This document shows positions 47,640-60,193 of a DNA stretch of 64,000 bases, in pieces. Every line of letters begins with the position of its first letter. Position 1 is the first letter of the stretch. Source of the stretch: Sarcomyxa edulis (Eukaryota > Basidiomycota > Agaricomycetes > Agaricales > Mycenaceae); assembly GCA_009761415.1 (NCBI GenBank), contig QUOL01000001.1, positions 744,001 through 808,000 of the forward strand, given 5' to 3'. Under the pieces are notes generated by a model. The model was not told the origin of the DNA, did not search any database, and saw nothing but the letters and a program-made list of their open reading frames with translations. The translations under genes were made by a program, and so were the position numbers.

Positions 47640-47988
47640 GGCCTAGCGGCTCGTTCTGCAAGTAGACTGGAGCCTGAAAAGAATGTCGGTTTGAAGTCTG
47701 CCTGTTGGAGTTGAGGAAATCGTTACCTGTCGAGAGGACGACGAGACACCGGACTTGCAGCTGCAATTGAGATGGATTCGGAGTGGCAGAAGCTTCGAGG
47801 AGGAAATTTCAAATTTGAAGTCCGCGAAAATATTTGCAACTTGTGAACCTCTTTCGAATTTCTGGATCTGCAGGTCGGTTCTCCTCATCACACTAGCTCA
47901 GGATCCTCTGCCAGCCTGCGAGTACTCAAGTGTACGTTTGTATCAATTGGCTTCGGTCTCTAGGCTTGTATCATCTTGGGTGGCCTGA
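47640..47988. promoter_or_regulatory. Divergent promoter (ceramide glucosyltransferase / TatD-like)
   Basis: 349 bp shared by two divergent genes. No distinctive element recognised. Confidence 0.35.
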
Positions 47989-49659
47989 ATGCTGAGACTC
48001 AGAGTTTCGCGTCATTTCGTGAAACAGGTATACTGGGCACCTTGGAGCAGGAGATCTTTGACTACTGCCCCTGCGGTCAACATCTGGAACCCACCGTCGC
48101 GAGAAACTTGTGAAGAGCTCAAATGGATTGGTGAGTACAAAGTGCACATTCATTCGGAGACGTTTTCTGAACAAAGACACATACAGACATCAATGGTTCG
48201 TTCGTTCGATGTAGATGCATAACGCGTCGACTTATCTCGTGGTGAATTTTGCACAGCCGATTTGCTAGATCCAGTTTTTCAAGGAGTGTACCGTCAGAAG
48301 CAGAGACATGAAGGTTCGTACATCCTCCTCCAGACTTAGATAATGAACTTGAGAACTGGCATACAGGTGATCTCCATGAAGTGCTCCTAAGATCACGTTC
48401 GGCAGGCGTGAAGGGTATCATAATCCCGGGTAAGAACTTGCAAGATTCCGCAAGGGCATTGCAGTTGGCTAAGGAACATGGTGAGTCTGAATATGCAGGG
48501 CTGGCTGTCAACGTTTTCTTTACATTTCCATCATCTCAGATCTATACGCGACCGTTGGGTGTCATCCCTCTCTAGCCCTAGAATTCGACGAACATCCCCA
48601 GGGGCCAGATGCATACTCGAGAGCTTTAGAAAGACTCGTAGTCAACAACCCAGAACATGCGGTTGCTATTGGAATGTGCGGCATAGGTATTTCAGAATTC
48701 GCTATACCTATCAAGTCCTCTCCTAAAATTTCTTGCACTCGTAGACTACGATCGCAAATATTTCTCAAACGGGCTAGCGCAAAGGGTACATTTTCGTGCG
48801 TACACGACAAGTCGTCCTGATCCCGCGTTCCTCCTTATCAAGCCTGTAAACCCTCTGCTGTCGTTTTAGGCTCGATGTTGAAACTAGCAAAGAGATGTCA
48901 TTTGCCGTTGACGCTACGTTTTCGGGCAGGTTATCCGGATTTTGTGAGGATCCTTCGCGAAGAAGGCTTCGGCCAAGATGGAGGGCGGGGTGTTGGCGGT
49001 AGAGGCGGAGTCATTTGTAGCTTCATTGGAACTGAAGGCCAGGTCGCTGAGCTTGTACGCATAACGGCTTATTTCTACATTTCAGTTCATGATCAGCTCA
49101 CGTCTTTTTCGCGTAGATGGATATGGGATTCCATATCAGGTGCGTCCGAATCTCCAAGTCCATCAGAGATATTGTGGCTGAACAATGTTCACTGATCTAG
49201 CGTCAACTTTGGTTCTTTTAAAACCGGAGCAGATCTAAGGGCTGTCAAAGCCATCCTTCTGGAAAGATTGTTGTTAGACACCGGTGCGTTCGTTTATCCG
49301 GCTCGTTCCCATGTCCTCGATCCTCAATCCAGTCAGATTCACCTGGGTGTCCACCAGCAAATTTCTACTCTTCAAAGAAACACATGGATACTATGCCGAT
49401 ACCGATTCGCAAAGTGTATTTTCCTCCTCACGCTAAACTGCGAGCATTTATACACGGGAGGCGTATCAAGGGCAGGAATGAACCGAGCGCTATTGGCGGT
49501 AAGCTTCGTGCATTCCAGACATCTATGTCGGCCAACACGTATATCCTTTTAGGTATCGCTTGGGTCCTACACAGACTTCACAAAGTTCCTTTCGAAGTGA
49601 TAGCAGAGAACGTCTGGAAGAACGCAGTGGACTTATTCAAACTCAAGAAGCTAGAATAG
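47989..49659 (+). CDS. TatD-family protein with lost metal ligands (predicted pseudoenzyme)
   Basis: TatD proteins are metal-dependent 3'-5' DNases/hydrolases. This copy begins MLRLRVSRHFVKQVYWAPWS then RRSLTT, like a mitochondrial presequence. Spliced blocks follow the family: DPVFQGVYRQKQRHEGDLHE, RSRSAGVKGIIIPGKNLQDS, DLYATVGCHPSLALEFDEHP, AVAIGMCGIDYDRKYF, LPLTLRFRAGYPDFVRILRE, GGVICSFIGTEGQVAEL, MDMGFHISVNFGSFKTGADL, LLLDTDSPGC, RIKGRNEPSAIGGIAWVLHR and a normal end. Compared with E. coli TatD, Glu91 is Met (GMCGID), His127 is Arg and His152 is Cys; only the last Asp (DTDSPGC) remains. Intron 49284-49336 is needed to see that Asp. A 9-nt exon (48187-48195) joins WIDIN to ADLLDP. About nine introns, some with gttcgt donors. 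The frame is intact, which argues for a retained non-catalytic role rather than a dead gene. Confidence 0.85.
48187..48195 (+). other. 9-nt micro-exon in the TatD-like gene
   Basis: acatacag|ACATCAATG|gttcgt gives Asp-Ile-Asn-Ala between flanking exons, matching the DIGVN position of the family. Without it the frame meets stops. The donor is weak. Confidence 0.6.
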
Positions 49660-50229
49660 TCTACCAGTCAAGACTCGATGAAAACTTAAGATCGCGTCCT
49701 TATTTGACCCAATTGTGAGTAGCCGCTATCCTAAAGGACTGGAGACTTTGATGCAGACCAATTTTACAGGTATCACGGACTTTGAGAAACCCCGACACAT
49801 GGGATACATCTAATTTCGGGTGCGGGTATTGCTGTATATGGCGGGGACTGCGGGGATACTATTGCGTTCATTAAACTTCCAAGGCCCGAGTTACTCCATG
49901 GTTATCTTGGAGTTGTGCTTGGGGTCGACGAACATCGGAATCACATAACATGATTCTGAAGAGAGGGGCACCGTTCGGTGGAAATATAGAACATCTGATA
50001 GTTTGTAGAAGTCTATTCAATTCTAGGGGGTTGATTCTTTGGCGTGAGCTCGAGAGCGCATGACAACTTGCGACTCGCAAATGGGTACGCGTTTGCCACG
50101 TGGAGACGCGTTTTGTGACTGTGACTAGCCCATTTCGAGTCTTCCATAGATTTATCCTCTCCCTTCTCAACTGGCATGCTAAATCAACTTGAAATCCTCT
50201 AACGCGTTTGAATCTTGGCCATCTTTATC
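49660..50229. other. Intergenic region upstream of FAB1
   Basis: 570 bp without a recognisable gene. It contains ACGCGTTTGCCACGTGGAGACGCG at about 50086-50109 (E-box CACGTG flanked by ACGCG words), probably in the FAB1 promoter. Confidence 0.4.
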
Positions 50230-53200
50230 ATGGAACCTCTGGTATCTCCACCTATCAATGGGAGCTTTAGTGGGCTCTCATCCAGGTCGAGGAGCAGTAC
50301 AAAACTCACTGACCCTGATGTAACCAGCTTGACGTCCTACAACCCGTTCGCCGAGGAGGACGAAAATGACCAGTCATCGTACACCTTGGTCACATCTATC
50401 TTCTCTAGAATGAAGAACACTCTAGCCGCCCCGATCTCTTCAGCTGTTGCTGCAGCATCAGGAAGCTCGTCCGCCCCGAACGGTGTCAACGGGAGTGGGA
50501 ATGGGAATGACCAGAGACGTCCTTCTTACACAGTGCAGAACTCACAGTCGAGTTTCTCTTCACGATCTTCGGCAGTAGAAAGACCAAATCCCCTGTCTGC
50601 GAATCACTCGGTTCCAGCTCCGCCACTCATGTCTCTAACCCCAGCACAATCCGAACAGCCCAGTTATAGTTTAGAATATGATAGATCTCCATCACGTAGT
50701 GGAACATACTACTCACCTGCTTACGACACTGCAGATGGTGGAGTTTTTGGAACTGCTATCCCTGGCTTTCCTATCCAAGACGACGCACGAAGCATAAGGA
50801 CGACTGCGAGTTTCCACAGGAGCGGGTCTGTATCAAAGGTCATTCGGAGAATACGAGGAGAAGGCAAGCCTATAGTGTGAGGCTTGAGAATCTACGTCTT
50901 ATACCACACTTGCAGGTCTATCAAAAGATTACTGGATGGATGACGAAAATTGTAAAGAATGTTACGACTGCAAGAGCGTCTTTACAACTTGGCGACGAAA
51001 GCATCATTGCCGCATATGTGGTATGTGGTATGCTTAAACACAGTGTCATATCACTGATGTATTTGCAAAGGTCAGATATTCTGTTCTCGTTGCGCGTCAA
51101 ATATCATCAAAGGGTCGCGGTTTGGGCACGATGGGATGGTGAGAGTGTGCAATCTGTGCCTCGATAAACTCGCAAACGTAGACGACGACGACGACGACGA
51201 CCGACGCTCTATCATCTCATCTGGCACTTCCTTTCCAGCCCATCAATTTGGCGCCGATTCATTGAGCTTAGGCTTTCATCCGCAATCTCCCTTCGCTGCT
51301 TCGCAACTCTTTGGTCGAACGGACGAGCCATTCAATTTGTATTCTATTGCAGAAACCAAAAGACCTATATCTGTCTCTGACGACGATAGTGCATTTGGAT
51401 CGAGGTCTGGTTCTCCTCAAATGAGAGAGCGTGAGGACGGTATATGGGAACCAGTTCGCGAGAATCCTGCTCCTTTTCGTCGAGCGTTATCCGACGAAGA
51501 GAAGGAAAACCCGAATATTGCATTGAACGACGACACCAATACCCCCGGCGCGAAGACACCGATCGACTTTCCAGTCACTATGCCCATCGATGTCGAAGGC
51601 CCAACGAGTTCCATACAATTTCCCCAAGGATCTCCAGATCGCGGGCAAGAGAGCCCCCGATCCCAAAGCAGACTGAGGTCGCGCTTTGATTCATATGGCG
51701 ATTTTGAAGTGGCTACTCCCTTCATCCGAAGTCGCGTACAGAGCCGGCTAGAAACCACGTTCAGCCCTGAACCAGGATGGCGCACACGGCGAGAGAGTAC
51801 TGCGTGAGTATGCTTCATATATTTTCTATTGACGAGAGCCTCAAAACCCCAAATATCTTAGGTACGCTCAAGAGTTAAACTTGACTTCTATGTTGCACTT
51901 GAAGATTATGCTCCGGCAAATGCTCACAAGTGAAGAAATTCCCAATGTCAAGGAGTGGGAGGATACCCTGCTCAGATTAGCACTTCGGATCGCACGTGAA
52001 TTGACTTTCACAGCACTTCCTCACCGTCAGGGGGAGGATATGGACGTTCGTCGATATGTGAAAATCAAGAAAATACCAGGTGGTACCCCTCAGGACTCAG
52101 AATACGTTGACGGTGCAGTGATCACGAAGAACGTTGCGCACAAACAAATGTCCAGATTCCAGCGCAATCCTCGAGTCATGCTCGTCACCTTTCCTCTCGA
52201 ATTCTATCGTGTGGAGGGACAGTACATGCATTTTGGCCAGATTGTTCGCCAGGAGAAAGAATACTTGAACAATCTTGCCAGCCGTATTGCTGCCCTTCGC
52301 CCGCATATTGTTCTGGTGGAGAAATCAGTTTCTCGTCTCGCTCTAGATGCTCTTGCAAAGCATAACATAGCAGTCGCGAGGACCGTAAAGCCGTCGGCTA
52401 TCCAGACTGTCGCTAGGATGACGCAAGGCGATGTTTTCTCGTCCATGGATAAATTGGCTCTAGAGCCTCGTTTGGGCCATTGCGCGCGATTCAGGATTCA
52501 AACTTACGACCATGCTCTAATTCCTGGCCGTAGGAAGACATACATGCGATTCGAGGGTTGTAGCCGTGACATGGGATGTACCATCATTCTGAGAGGTGGG
52601 GACATCGATACTCTCAAACGCATCAAGAAAGTCACTCGATTTCTCACGTTCATCGTGCGGAATCTGAAGCTGGAGACTCACCTCTGGAAAGACTCCGTTA
52701 TTACTCTCCCCTCCTTCAACGCGGATGCTGTTCCTACATCTCCTGGTGGTCGTCCGATCTTGCCCAATTTCACCATGAGCTCTTTTTCACTGTATCCATC
52801 GTCTTCATCCACACCACGCTTGGCGACTCCGACGGCCGAGCTTCAGGATCCTGAAGCTCTTGCGACCATATCTGAAGTAGAGATGGAAGATGATCTTCCA
52901 AACGAGGACGCGGAACAATTGCGACTTTCTCGGCATATACAGGAATCCATCGAGCCGTATACGAAGACATTCATATCTGTCTCTGCCACACTTCGTTTTC
53001 CACCTCCTCATCCTATCCGGCGCATGAAAGAATTAGATGTTGAACTGATGGAAGCAAAACGGGCCTGGGAAGACGAAGTCATCAGACGCGAGGAGAAAGG
53101 ACAGTCGATGCATGCACAAGAAGCCACAATTACCCCTGCAACATTGATCGAAGCAGATAATCATGACGACTTCAAGACACGTCTAGATCTGCCCAATCTT

Positions 53201-56200
53201 GATCTCGCCACAACCCCCACCCCTGATAATCCTTCTGCTAGAGCCGAGGATTCTTTAAACTATTTTGTGAACGCGACTGCGATATCCGGGTTCACTCCCT
53301 CTACATTGGTAACTCCGTCCTCTGAGGAACCTCCAGAGCCACTCAGGACAACGAGCGACATTGCTCTTCAGAGTCGTTATAGTTTCGTGAAATGGCAACA
53401 CGAAGAGCAGCGACGGATCTGGGAATGGTACTTGCGCAAGAATAAAGATGACTTCGTCGTGGAAAAATATCAATGCATAAGTCTCTGGGAGTATATCATC
53501 CCTATCGCTGAATTTGGACTCCACCGCGCCTGCTTTGTGCCCCAGCTAAAGTATATAACTTTCTACGGCGAAAATGACTGCACCCTGGGACAATACATCG
53601 AGAAATCTGTCGCAGATACTCTCGTCCAATTCTTGGATCCCAAAGCAATTTGCACTGGACGAGGTTGTGACCAACCTCTCGCTCGTCACTGTAAAGTTTA
53701 CGTTCACCACGAGACCCGGATCTTCGTCGCCGTCGAACAATGGGATGGGCAAATTATTGGCCGCTCGAACTACCCTCCGGCTCCGGACCTCATCACTACC
53801 TGGAGTGCTTGTCGCGTCTGCGGGTCCGCCACACCCTTCATCCCAGTTTCTGAAGAAATGCAAAGGTATTCTTTCGCCAAATTCCTAGAACTTCACTTCT
53901 ATCCTGCGGACGTCAAGCTTGTACAAGGTGCAGGTTGCCAGCATAATATCTACCAACATCACATTCGATATTTTGCATCTAAAGGGATGACGGTCCGATT
54001 CCAAGCTGATCCCGTCGTTCTATACGAAGTAGTATATCCTCCGATGCGAATCCGCGTGCGTCCCGAGACCCAGCTGGACCTGAAAAACAGCGATTTCGAC
54101 CGTCTCCACACTCGAAACACTAAATGGTATACAGGCCTTGTCGATGACCTCAAGTTGATCAGCATGGAGGCTGCCACTGGTGATGAGGAAGCAGATGCTA
54201 GGCTTCTTGCAGATATAAACACTCTGATTATGAGAGCCGAAGCGGAGAGGGAGGAGATCAGTCGTCTCATCAATCGAATTTACAGGGAATCACCCGCCAC
54301 AGATACACTTGCTCTCAACCAAGTCCACTCATACCGTCAGGACAAGATAGTTGCATGGCAGCAGGATTTCGATAGACTTCCCAAGCCGAGATCTGGGCAG
54401 ACGCTTGACAGGAATGGCAGAAGAACTTCTGCTTTCGAATCCGTACGTGCGATGTGGCCAAGAAGGTATGAATTAGCTGGTGCGTTCGATCATCCGCATA
54501 TGCCGTCTTCCAGCGTTTCCGAGGCCGAAGAGGGCCCTCTGAATATGAGGAGGGTCACTGGAGATTCGTTTGCCTCTTCTGCTTCAGAGGCTTCTGAATC
54601 TGAACCCACCCTCGAAGACAAAGATCAGAAGGACGTCACTGAAATTGATGAGAAGAATGTCGAGAAAGACACTGAAAAGGAAACATTTGAGCCGTCAGAT
54701 GTTACCTCAATACCGATAGTTGAGTCAGTACCACTCACAACACCGGTGGTTTCGATCACAGAGTCCAAGTCTGATCCGGAGAGTGATTCCACTATCGCAG
54801 CTGCACGAGATGAAGCATCGTCTCACGAGCCAATTCCGGTCAGTGTTTCTCATTATGCCGAAGCGCGTCTTCTCACTTTGGTTCTACTCCGTCAGAGCGG
54901 ATCTCGTATACTTGCAGGAGAATCTCACCCTCAGCGTATGTCGAGACTACCCCGCCGTCCAACCCACCATCCTAGTGTTGCAGAATTGGTGAGAAAGTAT
55001 CAGGACTATCTGCCTCCTCAGGGAGTCCATGACCTCGCCAAAACTGCTTTCCCGCCCCGGCTCGTCGTTTCAGAGAGTGAACAAGAATATTCTACTCCTC
55101 AACCTAATCGAAACGTAGTGCGAAACAAAAGCCGTCATCACCAACTCGCAAGGAGAACGTCTACCTCTGACTTCGAGCAGGGCTATGCTGCAAACATCGC
55201 TCCTATATATCTCACCCGCTCCCGAAGATCTCTCAGTGGCCAAATTCCTCAAAGTAGTAGGATTCCAGGTCCAGTCGGAGGAGCTCCACCCGAATCTCGG
55301 AACTCTTCAAGAAGACCTTCCCCTGAAAAACCATCGTACGGTAATATTGGATCCGGAAGGACGAAGGAAGTCAGGTTTGGGCGATCCTCCCCTCCGAACG
55401 CTAGAGTTACATCAGCAAACTCCTCAGGAACTCGAGGCGGGAAGGGTAAAGCCCCTTCTGTGACTCGATCTACCAGAGACAAAGCGCCTGCCCGCCCGCC
55501 AACCAGTGTAAGTAACAAATCGGCATTCCGACGGCCAACTTCTGGTCCAGGCAAAGTATCGAATATTGCCAAACATTTCGAACGCCTTGGTCGAGATGCT
55601 GAGCGCAACAAGAGTCGTTATACTGTCATCCGTGGAAGGCGCGCACGCCCCGTTGCGTCTGCACGAGCCAAAGTCGAAATTCTCGACAGCATCAAGGATG
55701 CCATCAAGGACGAGTCAGAAAGTTCCGATTCCTCTAGCGAGGCTGACGATGAAGGAGATGGCAACGATGAAAGCGGTCCGGCTCCTGGCGGCCTCCCTCA
55801 GGAGTCATCTCCCGAATCAGATAATCTAGTTCCTGAAGTCACTGTCAAAACTGCACCTCCGTTGACTTCCTTCCCGGAGACTACAGAAGAACCAGCTGCA
55901 TCTACTAGTCTCCTTGAGCCTCATGCGCCAACGCAGTCACTCGTTGGTCCAATATCCTTACCACCTTCTCCGTTCTTGTCTTCTATCAAGGTTGCATCTC
56001 TGACGCCTCCGCCATCTGATTTTGATCTTGGCCCGGGAGTTGAACGACATTCTATCCTGAAAGCGCTATCTGGGTTATGGCTCCAGCAGCCGACGACCAG
56101 TCAAGCATTGTTGGAGGCAGATGATATCATGAGTGATCCAGAGCATATATTCAGAGACTCTTCAATGGTTGTACGAACCGATGAACCGACTTCCATTATC

Positions 56201-57811
56201 GCCCTTGCACTCAAGTAAGTTTCAATGCCATTTATCTGTATCTTTGTGGCTATCACTGATACCCACACAGCTCACCACAATATCGAGACATGCTGGCGAA
56301 GTCTCGCGCAGAGAAACGAACAGCACGAGAAGCGAAATTGGCTAGTGAGTGTGGCGAAGCGTTCATGCCTGACGATGGATCCGTAGCCGAGTCGACATCG
56401 ACTTGGGGTGTTGTCGACGTCGAAAGCGTGGAATTGGCTGACCCAACAGAAGAGTTGCGCGTACCATCATCAAAACTTCCCTGGGCAATTTGTAAGTGAC
56501 ATATAACTCATAAAGCTTCTGGTCGCGATTGACGGATTCGACTGCAGCGTTTGAAAGTGGCGGTCTGATAATCAGCTGCACAGTCTTATATCCAGAGCAA
56601 TTCGATGCTTTGCGTCGCACGTATGATTGTGAAAAGAGCATGATTGAATCCTTAGCACGGTGTGTCAAATGGAATGCCAATGGTGGAAAATCCGGCTCCG
56701 CCTTTCTGAAGACCAGAGGTGAGTCTTCGATAATGTACTCAGGAAATCGAGTTGGGCATTGATCAGTCTCCCAATAGACGATCGCTTCATTGCCAAAGAG
56801 CTTTCAAGACCTGAACTGCAAACCATGGAGACGTTCGCTCCTGCTTACTTTGATTATATGTCCTCAGCTGTCTCTGCCAATGTCAGTCCCGCGAGTTGAC
56901 TTCAAAATGTCAAGGTCTTGATATCATGATTAATCTAGCGTCCAACACTCTTGGCGAAAGTTTTCGGCTGCTACAAGTTAACTTTCAAGAAGACCGGCAA
57001 AGACAGAGGCCCCGGGAAATCAAAGTCTACTCAGATGAATCTCTTAGTCATGGAGAACCTTTTCTACGATCGTCGATTCTCAAAGGTACTCTCGAGTCTT
57101 GAATTTAATCAGTCTGAGTGCAATCCTCACCATACTCCGTTGCCAGATCTATGACTTGAAGGGTTCGACGCGTAATCGCCATGTCCAATCAACCGGTCGA
57201 GAAAATGAAGTCCTTTTGGACGAAAATCTAGTACAAAGTAAATCCACCTTCCTTCCCGGTCTACTCGTCATCTGCTGAGCGTAATCTGGTCCATCTAGCT
57301 GCTCATCTAGCTCCGTTTTACCTTCGTGAACATTCTAAACGTATCCTCCGAGGTGCCCTGTACAACGACAGCAAATTCTTGTCAGACATCAATGTCATGG
57401 ACTACTCCTTGGTCGTTGGTGTCGATAGCCAGAAAAATGAGCTCGTGGTTGGCATTGTCGGTGAGTCATCTATGTTCCATCAGTGACATGAACCACGCAT
57501 TGACTTATCTGTTCGCAGATTATATCCGTACCTATACCTGGGACAAAAAATTAGAAAGTTGGGTCAAGGAATCCGCGTTCCTAGGTGGGGGAAGAGGTGA
57601 ACCAACCATCGTCACCCCAAAGCAATATCGCCAGCGATTTGTCAGTGCTATGGAGCGATATTTCCCCCTGGTAATTTAAAACTTTCGTCCTTCCTCACAG
57701 GTTGTCGCCTTCATCTTACCTATTTCATAGATCCCTGACCGTTGGATGAAGCAAAAGGACACTCCAGAAGAAGATCCGAACAGTCTCCTAGAGTTATGGC
57801 CCGATTGGTAG
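50230..57811 (+). CDS. FAB1: 1-phosphatidylinositol-3-phosphate 5-kinase (Fab1/PIKfyve)
   Basis: Makes PI(3,5)P2 on the vacuole/endosome membrane and controls vacuole size and traffic. About 2,300 residues. Order of domains: Ser-rich N-terminus; FYVE zinc finger from about residue 215 ([42 protein letters not shown]) that binds PI3P; Asp run; chaperonin-like Cpn60/TCP1 domain (about 52100-52730: [33 protein letters not shown]); the Cys-rich CCR region ([33 protein letters not shown]); a long disordered part with acidic and Arg/Ser segments; and the C-terminal lipid kinase ([12 protein letters not shown] then [52 protein letters not shown]) ending PDRWMKQK...LELWPDW. The ATG at 50230 is the first in frame. 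The first intron (50864-50915) has a GC donor; others are GT-AG. Confidence 0.96.
50864..50915 (+). other. GC-AG intron in FAB1
   Basis: GAAG|GCAAGC...TTGCAG|GTCTATC. The phase-1 join gives [15 protein letters not shown], entering the FYVE finger. The only nearby GT (ATA|gtgtga) has the wrong phase. Confidence 0.85.
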
Positions 57812-58203
57812 GCATTTTGATTTCCAAGGACTAGCATCTATATTCCACATCCATCATGATGTATTGCTATACTGCATTTTTTCTCCATTCCCATCATTCG
57901 TTACCCGCACCCATTTGGGAGCATCATGTTATAATACCAACAACATCTCTCTTCTTTGCATCAGATTCATGTACATGTACGATATTGGTGTTGGCAAGCT
58001 GTAATGTAACTCTTGCATAGAATCAGTGAACCTAAAAGAGCACGTGACGGTGCGCAACGCGCATCGCGAACTTCGAAGACCTTGCTCATACAGTGATACA
58101 CCTAGGCCTTGAGGGGAAGGCACGGCTGAACGATGTCTGGGTATATTCGTGGATATATATTTCGCTCGGTACATGGCACGCCGTGGTATTAATCTTTCAG
58201 GAA
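57812..58203. other. Convergent intergenic region
   Basis: 392 bp holding two 3' ends. GAGCACGTGACGGTGCGCAACGCGCATCGCG at about 58038-58068 combines an E-box with GCGC/ACGCG words. No gene seen. Confidence 0.4.
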
Positions 58204-59622
58204 TCATAGTGACTGAACAAAATCTCTCTGCGCCGCATGAAGCAACAAAACGAACGCCTGACCCTCAGGACTGGGACCCCAAGTATTCCATAACAAGGGA
58301 TCAACTGTGTTCGCGAGCCAGCCATCAGCGCCGATACTGTTTTTGATGACATCGAAGGCCTTGTTAGCCGCTGGAATGTGGGTATAATCTTTCGTCCGGG
58401 CAGCGAGCCGGTAGGTAGCTGAAGCAACGAGGGCTGTCGAGGAAGAATCCGCAAAGGAAGTATCGTCGTCGATTATATTGAAGAGAGTGCCATTGTCTTT
58501 CTGTGGAAGATGATGAGTATTGTGGATATGAATGACTTGATAGAATCAAAACCGCTTACTTGGTATGTCCAGACCACGCCAACTAGCTCGTCAACCCAAC
58601 TCGCGAGTTCTGCCCGTTGCAGAAGCAGTTCTGGCGCAAACTCTGAATGATCCAAGGTTGCGAGTACTCTCATCATCCCCGCTGCAGCCCAGCCTATCCC
58701 CGTACCCCAATGTGTTGTATCATTCCATGACCCGAGCAAGATGTGTTGGAAAAGACCGTTAGGAGACTTCAAGACGTCGCGATAAAGTCGGCATTGATCG
58801 AATGCTAATTGGAGGATTGTGAGGTTGCTTTTCACGGCTCCGTAATACGCTAGGAATGGAGGTGCCATGTATATAAAATCGTCCCTGAGATATGAAAAAA
58901 ACACGTCAACAATGTCTGTCATATAGAATTCCGGTATATGTTACCATAATTGAACCTCGCTGTCGCGCTGAGAAATAGCGCCCTCGGCTGTACGTGGGAC
59001 GTCGTTGAGAAGAAATTCGAGTTGTTCATCGGCCGCTACAGCGTATTCGGTATTATCCTTATCGGGAAGCGTCCAATTCCGTAAGATAACGGCCATGCCC
59101 AAACCTTGGAAGCAAGAAGCCTCAGTCATGTGTATGTTATGTATTTTCAGACTAGAGAAGCTACGCACTGGCGGGGTCACCAGATGCTCCATCGCCGTCT
59201 ATGATAGGCAAGGTACCGGCCGTTTTGTTAGCGATGATCCTGAGATGATGACGAGGCGTGTCAGAACATATAGTCAAAGACAATATCGGTGCACATACTC
59301 TTCTGCGATGTCAAGAACATCCGCGGCGTAACCCAAGGGGAGCGTACTCGGAGGTGGGATGGACCCGCGCTTGTATACAGAGAGTTCAGGCCAAGAGAGC
59401 TCCATCAAGGCTTCTGTAGCAGTCCCTATCTCCCAACTACAAGATTTCAGCAAAGGCGGGTGACAAGGGCATGAACTGTGATACATACCTATGCGTTGCA
59501 CTCTCGAGAAGTCTCGCACGGACGTTCGAGACGGTCTGAGGTGTGAGACCACTCACATCTTGGTCTCGAGGGGAAAGAGCACCGGACACGGCAAGTAACC
59601 CAGAAATCCAAGGTGCTTTCAT
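58204..59622 (-). CDS. Secreted six-hairpin glycosidase, GH105/GH88-like
   Basis: Starts MKAPWISGLLAVSGALS, a signal peptide, so secreted or ER-luminal. The fold pattern is that of six-hairpin glycosidases such as unsaturated rhamnogalacturonyl hydrolases: SWEIGTATEALMELSWPELS, LPLGYAADVLDIAEE, GASGDPASLG, then the catalytic-Asp region VQLWDDFIYMAPPFLAYYGA (joined across intron TG|gtaaca...ctcag|G), HWGTGIGWAAAGMMRVLATL, QKDNGTLFNIIDDDTSFADS, STALVASATYRLAAR, and GPSPEGQAFVLLLHAAQRDF near the end. Family members trim unsaturated sugars left by pectin lyases; the true substrate here is uncertain since these fungal relatives are little studied. Several short introns; the stop is at 58204. The gene is complete. 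Confidence 0.82.
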
Positions 59623-60193
59623 GTTAGCAGTGATTACAAGGTGGCAAAGATGAGGGGTTAGTCTGACAAGCGATTGTCGATTGGGCTGACATTTTATCGA
59701 GAGCCTAGAGAAGCAGACCGGTCCATATGATACCTACTGTCATCAGTGCTCCGCGACCCGGAGAGTGTTCCCTGGGAGTAATTTGAGTGGCCCTGAACAA
59801 TAGATTCGTTGATGCACAGAATAGGTCCCTTCTGCATCCGATATTCAATAGCGTGAAACGCTCCCATCTTGGTCGGGATCCACCATATGGACTGTCAAGT
59901 CTCTTCGAGGCTGCTCGTTGGCTGCTCGAACTTGGCTTGAAACAAAGGTTGGTAGAACCGAATCGACATCTCGGTTGAAAACAAATTTGAAAGATGAACA
60001 AGTTGTTGCCACACAAGCTGCATGTGGGTTGTTGATTCCAAAAGCTAATACCAAATGCCATCTAGCCGACCGTTGACTTGCATAGCCTGCATTATGGGCC
60101 ACAATCTATTGGAGGACAAGAAGTGAGGATCTGCGTAATCGAGCACTTTACAATATGTATTTGTTACACCCTGTACAAAATTAAATATACATT
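59623..60193. other. Intergenic region between TAF2 and the glycosidase
   Basis: 571 bp with the glycosidase promoter and the TAF2 3' end. Open frames here are short and without features. Confidence 0.4.

Noticed and set aside
49268..49383. Frame reading LLLDTGAFVYPARSHV, suggesting loss of the last TatD Asp as well
   Set aside because: It runs into an intron. Splicing 49284-49336 (gtgcgt...gtcag) gives LLLDTDSPGC and joins the downstream frame, so the Asp is present.
54500..55900. Antisense open frames over the FAB1 disordered region
   Set aside because: Shadow frames of a real low-complexity coding region.
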